A stretch of DNA of 43,483 nt, taken from Ceraceosorus guamensis (lineage: Eukaryota; Basidiomycota; Exobasidiomycetes; Ceraceosorales; Ceraceosoraceae). Below the pieces are notes generated by a model. It was not told the origin of the DNA. It was given only the letters and a program-made list of their open reading frames with translations, and did not search any database. A program made the position numbers and the translations under genes. Shown in pieces: positions 41,004 to 43,483 of the stretch. Positions within the stretch are counted from its first letter, which is position 1; each line of letters starts with the position of its first letter. The stretch is taken from contig NW_020289998.1 in the NCBI RefSeq assembly GCF_003144195.1, positions 3,288-46,770 on the forward strand, read 5' to 3'.

Positions 41004-43037
41004 ATGCCCACCATTGCCAGCTCGACGGCCAAGGCCAAGGCGCTAGAGGAGGAGGATGCTGCTCCACCCCGATCAGCAAGCACCCGCAAAACGCGGCCTT
41101 TGCGTCGCAAGACGTCCCACTCGGTCATCGAGAGGAGGCGAAGGGAAAAGATCAATGAGCGGCTAATCAGACTTCAAGAGAGCGTGCCCGCTTGTCGTCA
41201 AGAGGCGCAAGAGATGTTGAGCAGCAAGTTGAGCAACGTGAAGGGCAAAAAGAGGCTGGCTGAGGCTGATCGGCAAGAAGAGATCGAGAGGCGCATCAAG
41301 CAGGAAATGGTTCTGGAAAAGCTGTGCATCATCAGCCACACTGTTGGTGCGTGCTGCGAGCCATTTGCATCGATGCAGTTGCGATCGATGGGACTGACTC
41401 GACGTTTTCCATTCCCCTCTCCTGTGCTGCCCCCGCTCACAGACCATTTGGCAGAGTTGCAAGCTCAAGTGGCGGCATTCAGGCGTCTCTGTCGATGCTC
41501 TCCTCCCATCACCCTGCCCAATCCACCTTCACCTCACGCGCACGCCAAGTTCGCACACGCACATGGGCACGCAGCATCCGCCGAGGAGGGCGAGGAGGAG
41601 GAGGAGGAGGAGGAGGGGATTGCCTTGGAACATGGCAGCGATGGCGATGATGCACGAGCGAACGACTGTGACGAAAAGCAGCGGGGTGGTGCGAGCGAGC
41701 GTGTGCAAGCTTCAGCAGTATACGCTCCCAAACGCAAGAGGCACTGGGGCAGCAATCGACCCCCGCGCGGCGAAGCTGCACCTGCAAGTGACAAGCGGAA
41801 GCGCTCAAAGATCGACAGCAAGGATCGAAAGGTCGCTGCCCACGAAGCTAGTGCCCAGAACAGTCACAGCGTCGAGGGTGGGCGCGCTGTGAAAGTTCAG
41901 GACGAAGCCCTCGTCAGTGATGCCGAATCACACGACGGCGACTCGTCCGCCTCCGAATTAGCCTTTGAGTCACCACTTCCGATCCAGCAGGCTTGGGATC
42001 ACGCTCACCGACCCATCCCTGCGGCCGGTCCGCCGATGACTTCTGCGCGCAGACGCAGGGCTACGGACGCTGGCTTTACACCTGGGCCGGAGGGTCACGG
42101 AGAAGAATCTATGCACGCTTGTGGACACTCACATCCACCTGGAGGCCACGCACCAGGTGTGCAGTATCCTGGAGCAGCTCATCATTACGGCTACCGCCAC
42201 GAGCCACTTGCTTCGATCCAAAAGACTCTGACCAGCAAAGGCGATCACGTCGCTCGCAGCGAAGCGCCCGAACTCCCTGCGACTTGCCTTCCTTGGAGCT
42301 CGCAAGGCGCGTTGCAGCACTCCTACCGCCAGCCGAGCTACCATCGAGCCTTGCCCCACCTCTGGGCCCTACCATCACCTTCTCAACCTCTCTTCTCTCC
42401 AGCAAGCGCTTCTTGGCCAAACGCGAGCGCAGATTCAAGAGCAGATGGCGCCGAATCTCCACGAGGCTCTGCAGACAGCTCCTTCGCTTCTTCTAGAATT
42501 CACCTGGCTCCCATCCGTACGATTAGAACGGTTCGTGACGATTTCGAGCGTGGGAACCGATGCGAAGGGCCGCCGGTATTTCACAGACCTCGATCGCTCT
42601 CCCCGACCAGGCCCATCAGCGATCTTCAAGAGCGTCGCAGCCCGCACTTCGACTTGCGCGCTCTCCCAAGCATTCGACATCTGAACATTGAGCAATCCCG
42701 CCAGCTCGATCAGCAGGCACCATGCGTCGATGAAGATGCACAGCCCGAGCCTGCGATCAGGTCTGCCCACGTGCAGAAAAGGACGCCGATGATGAGCTGT
42801 TCTCCCTCTTTCCCTTCATCGACGCACGAATCGCCCAACACTTCTCCCAGCTCCCCTTCTTCGTCCTCTTCCGCCGCATCAGGCTCCAAATCCGCCAGTG
42901 CTGGATTGGACATTTTGGCGGCCGCTGTGAGCGGGGAGAGGAGGCAAACGTCGACAGAGGTCAGAGAGCTTGACCATCCGAAACTCGCCAAGCAGCGCCC
43001 GAGGAAAGATCCTCTGCTTGCGCGTCGAATTCTCTGA
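41004..43037 (+). CDS. bHLH transcription factor with long loop
   Basis: Two exons: 41004-41346 and 41443-43037, about 645 residues. The ATG at 41004 (MPTIASSTAKAKAL) is chosen; the frame extends 13 codons upstream only from a non-ATG. The basic region SHSVIERRRREKINERL carries His5, Glu9 and Arg13, the pattern known for class B E-box (CACGTG) binders. Helix 1 is followed by a long charged loop (about 45 residues with VKGKKRLAEADRQEEIERR) and helix 2 (VLEKLCIISHTVDHLAELQAQVAAF). The intron of 96 bp (GTGCGT to CACAG) splits helix 2 after SHTV; its removal restores the helix. The remainder is disordered, with a Glu run near residue 183, basic RKRSK, and Ser/Pro-rich regions. Function: DNA-binding regulator in the nucleus; targets unknown. 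Confidence 0.88.
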   Translation: MPTIASSTAKAKALEEEDAAPPRSASTRKTRPLRRKTSHSVIERRRREKINERLIRLQESVPACRQEAQEMLSSKLSNVKGKKRLAEADRQEEIERRIKQEMVLEKLCIISHTVGACCEPFASMQLRSMGLTRRFPFPSPVLPPLTDHLAELQAQVAAFRRLCRCSPPITLPNPPSPHAHAKFAHAHGHAASAEEGEEEEEEEEGIALEHGSDGDDARANDCDEKQRGGASERVQASAVYAPKRKRHWGSNRPPRGEAAPASDKRKRSKIDSKDRKVAAHEASAQNSHSVEGGRAVKVQDEALVSDAESHDGDSSASELAFESPLPIQQAWDHAHRPIPAAGPPMTSARRRRATDAGFTPGPEGHGEESMHACGHSHPPGGHAPGVQYPGAAHHYGYRHEPLASIQKTLTSKGDHVARSEAPELPATCLPWSSQGALQHSYRQPSYHRALPHLWALPSPSQPLFSPASASWPNASADSRADGAESPRGSADSSFASSRIHLAPIRTIRTVRDDFERGNRCEGPPVFHRPRSLSPTRPISDLQERRSPHFDLRALPSIRHLNIEQSRQLDQQAPCVDEDAQPEPAIRSAHVQKRTPMMSCSPSFPSSTHESPNTSPSSPSSSSSAASGSKSASAGLDILAAAVSGERRQTSTEVRELDHPKLAKQRPRKDPLLARRIL

Positions 43038-43400
43038 TGCCGAAAAAAAGTAAGAGTGCATACGTGTTGCGCATTGGGTCTTGCGCGAACTGCGTGTGCA
43101 TGTTGAACACGTTGGTCGACGGTTTGTAGAGCTGACTCTTCGACGCTTACACACTAAGTAATAGACTGTCGATTCTGCGACTTTGCGTGCGCGTGGACGA
43201 TGAAGCGGGCTCACCGCAGATGCTATCGAACGCTCGGCTAGATCGCAGACTTGATCCATGATTTCACACTTGTGCGTGACTCGTTGACGCGCGCAAGCAA
43301 AAGTGGAAGTATAAGGGGGACAAACCATTGAAAGCGGATCAATATCCGTGCCGACGTTTCGAACGACGCGCCCACAAGGCTCTGCGAGACCCATCTCCCT
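42961..43400 (-). CDS. 3' part of an unidentified gene entering from the right edge
   Basis: Minus-strand exons with protein-like content. One exon at about 43394-43201 contains RNVGTDIDPLSM and CEIMDQVCDLAERSIASA, ending at a GTGAGC donor. The next starts at 43131 after TCAG and reads LYKPSTNVFNMHTQFAQDPM. The phases agree. A 57-bp in-frame intron (GTTTGT...AAG) may interrupt the first exon. If the last exon runs to TGA at 42963-42961, it overlaps the 3' coding end of the bHLH gene by 77 bp. A GTATGC donor-like site at about 43065 may instead end it earlier. The family is not recognised and the 5' part lies beyond the window. Confidence 0.4.
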
Positions 43401-43483
43401 TCATGGGTCCTTGCTCGATGCCTGCCAACGCTATCTTGCCTGCTTTTGGCATGACCCCAGGAAGGGACATTGCTCGTCCCCCC

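Noticed and set aside
1-43483. tRNA, rRNA, CRISPR, transposon or retroelement sequences
   Set aside because: I looked for tRNA B-box-like GGTTCGAATCC, regular spaced direct repeats, transposase or reverse-transcriptase motifs and terminal repeats, and saw none that I could support.

Overview
This window looks like the left end of a chromosome (or a segment very close to one) from a basidiomycete fungus, most likely in Ustilaginomycotina (smut and smut-like yeasts). The evidence is: TTAGGG-type telomere repeats written as CCCTAA on the left flank; compact genes with short GT-AG introns; Ser/Ala-rich low-complexity proteins; a secreted lipase of the family that includes Moesziomyces antarcticus lipase A; and a single-chain siroheme synthase. 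The species is inferred and was not searched.

Layout. 1-2300 is subtelomeric: a 33-bp satellite with telomere-like cores, degenerate telomere sequence, a clean interstitial CCCTAA array at 978-1012, a second small one at 2249-2266, and GC-rich minisatellites. 2300-7300 is gene-poor accessory DNA. It holds a three-exon small secreted protein (4120-3534, minus), a cysteine-rich candidate secreted protein (5732-5427, minus), a diverged inverted copy of the latter locus, and a partial copy of the 5' region of the next gene. From 7375 the ordinary chromosome begins: an MDR oxidoreductase (+), a siroheme synthase (+), an SLM1-like BAR-PH protein (-), a Gln/His-rich protein (-) with a small basic C-terminal exon just upstream, an intron-rich mitochondrial 2-oxodicarboxylate carrier (+), a large GRAM-like membrane protein (+), a disordered protein (-), a secreted lipase (-), a second disordered protein (-), a bHLH transcription factor (+), and the 3' part of a further gene entering from the right edge (-).

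How the genes work together. I see no operon-like or biosynthetic cluster. The core genes are housekeeping or regulatory: siroheme for sulfite/nitrite reductase, TORC2/PI(4,5)P2 signalling, and mitochondrial dicarboxylate transport. The secreted products (two small proteins near the telomere, and the lipase) fit a plant-associated or saprotrophic lifestyle.

The most unusual feature is not a gene. The long gene-free intervals (about 2 kb each at 14.4-16.3, 17.5-19.7, 30.3-32.9, 34.4-36.8 and 38.2-41.0 kb) are seeded with short arrays of a 7-bp motif family (forms of ACTCACG, ACTCGTG, AATCACG, AATCAAG, ACTCAAG). These are often in register with one another and I did not notice arrays of them inside the recognised coding exons. 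I found no recognisable transposon, CRISPR, tRNA or rRNA gene.
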